NCBI GenBank assembly: GCA_020847395.1
Contig: JADLCD010000110.1
Location: forward strand, 1 to 64,000
Reading direction: 5' to 3'
Length of the DNA stretch: 64,000 nt
DNA from: Chitinophagaceae bacterium
GTDB lineage: Bacteria > Bacteroidota > Bacteroidia > Chitinophagales > Chitinophagaceae
This document shows, in pieces, positions 63,280 through 64,000 of this stretch. Below the pieces are notes generated by a model that did not search any database, was not told where the DNA came from, and worked only from the letters and a program-made list of their open reading frames with translations. How positions within the stretch are numbered: the stretch's first letter is position 1; each line of letters starts with the position of its first letter. The position numbers and the translations under genes are program-made.

Positions 63280-64000
63280 ATGCGTATAATAATTTTTTTA
63301 GTTTTTTTTACAGGCTATTTCCTGTCAACGCCTGTATTTTCCCAGAGCAAAAAAAAGGATACGGCTACTGCCCGGCCTGCTACTGTTTTACCTGCAATAC
63401 AGCCTACGCCTAAACAAGGCCCAAAGCCGTTCAGGGAGGTAATTACCAATAAAGCAAAAACAGATTCAGGTTTGTTTGTAATACATAAAGTTGATGACAG
63501 GTACTTTTTTGAAATAGCCGATTCGCTCACAGGCAGAGAAATGCTGGTAGTAAACCGTATATCCAAGGCTGCAGCAGGTATGCGTAATTTTTTCTTTGGT
63601 TATGCTGGAGATATGATTGGAAGCAGTGTCATACGCTTTGACAAAGGCCCCAACAATAAGCTTTTTCTTAAAAAAGTTTCCTTTGATGAAATATCGAAAG
63701 ATTCCTCCATGCCAATGTTCAAGGCAGTTACCAATTCCAATGTGCTTCCTATTGTAGCTTCTTTTGATATTAAAGTAGCGCCGTCGGATTCTAATGGCAT
63801 TGTGATTGATTTTACTGACTATATTTCGGGAGATAATGATGTGCTTTTTTTTGCATCCAATGCCAGGAGTGCATTCCAGGTAGGAGGCTATCAGCCTGAT
63901 AAATCCTATATACTTGATGTAAAAAGCTACCCGGTAAATATTGAAATTAAAACCGTAAAAACATATAGTAAAGGTGGCGGAGGTATGATGATGGGTTTAC
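63280..64000 (+). CDS. Secreted zinc-dependent metalloprotease of the DUF5117/DUF5118 type, N-terminal part
   Basis: The frame starts at 63280 (MRIIIFLVFF) and runs off the right edge, so only 240 residues are seen. A signal peptide (to about residue 22, PVFSQ) is followed by a DUF5118-like segment and the start of DUF5117: SGLFVIHKVDDRYFFEIADSLTGREMLVVNRISK is characteristic of these large Bacteroidota proteases, whose zinc site (HExxH) lies much later and beyond the window. The family assignment rests on that motif. Confidence 0.85.
   Translation, partial: MRIIIFLVFFTGYFLSTPVFSQSKKKDTATARPATVLPAIQPTPKQGPKPFREVITNKAKTDSGLFVIHKVDDRYFFEIADSLTGREMLVVNRISKAAAGMRNFFFGYAGDMIGSSVIRFDKGPNNKLFLKKVSFDEISKDSSMPMFKAVTNSNVLPIVASFDIKVAPSDSNGIVIDFTDYISGDNDVLFFASNARSAFQVGGYQPDKSYILDVKSYPVNIEIKTVKTYSKGGGGMMMGL

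Overview
This window reads as a chromosome segment of a Bacteroidota bacterium, most likely a Chitinophagaceae-like aerobe. The evidence is a SusC/SusD outer-membrane pair, a TonB-ExbB-ExbD operon with three ExbD proteins, a complete Alternative Complex III (ActABCDEF) joined to an A1-type cytochrome c oxidase, DUF3098, LytTR-type two-component signalling, and promoters of the Bacteroidota form (TTG about 20 bases before TAnnTTTG). I saw no tRNA, rRNA, CRISPR array, transposase or prophage.

Layout. 1-6.3 kb: a small secreted protein, a broken GH78 rhamnosidase tail and an intact susCD pair. 6.3-13.3 kb: a PBP4-type DD-carboxypeptidase, an arginase-family protein, DUF3098, undecaprenyl-diphosphatase, a UMF1-type transporter and a YidR-like DUF3748 lipoprotein. 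13.3-15.4 kb: an AT-rich restriction-modification pair (MjaI-like endonuclease, and a methyltransferase with a degenerate staphylococcal-nuclease-like tail). 15.6-18.7 kb: a padR-pspC operon with a clear operator over its promoter. 18.7-24.4 kb: a beta-barrel protein, exonuclease III and a LytS/LytTR signalling pair, followed by the stump of a second LytTR regulator. 24.7-28.9 kb: three secreted lipoproteins and a PurN enzyme fused to a membrane domain through repeat-encoded residues.

29.1-43.6 kb is one long respiratory operon. Quinol is oxidised by ActABCDEF, electrons pass through c-type hemes to the CuA site of subunit II and then to subunit I, and heme O synthase (CtaB) is encoded in the middle. 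A strong terminator closes it at 43.63 kb. 43.7-50.0 kb: a sharp promoter drives rimP-nusA-infB, and a second drives a SurA-like chaperone. 50.2-59.3 kb holds a CPBP protease, the phospholipid genes cdsA and psd, a HAD phosphatase, an SDR enzyme, a Pif1-type helicase, an orphan gene and mnmE. 59.3-63.0 kb is the TonB energising operon that would power transporters such as SusC. The window ends inside a secreted zinc metalloprotease gene.

Most of the window is conserved housekeeping. The points most worth a second look are the methyltransferase with a catalytically dead SNase-like domain, the PurN fusion through a linker made of intergenic repeat DNA, the padR operator overlapping its own -33 box, the LytTR remnant, and a 28-bp perfect palindrome present twice. 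I did not find a convincing new multi-gene system.
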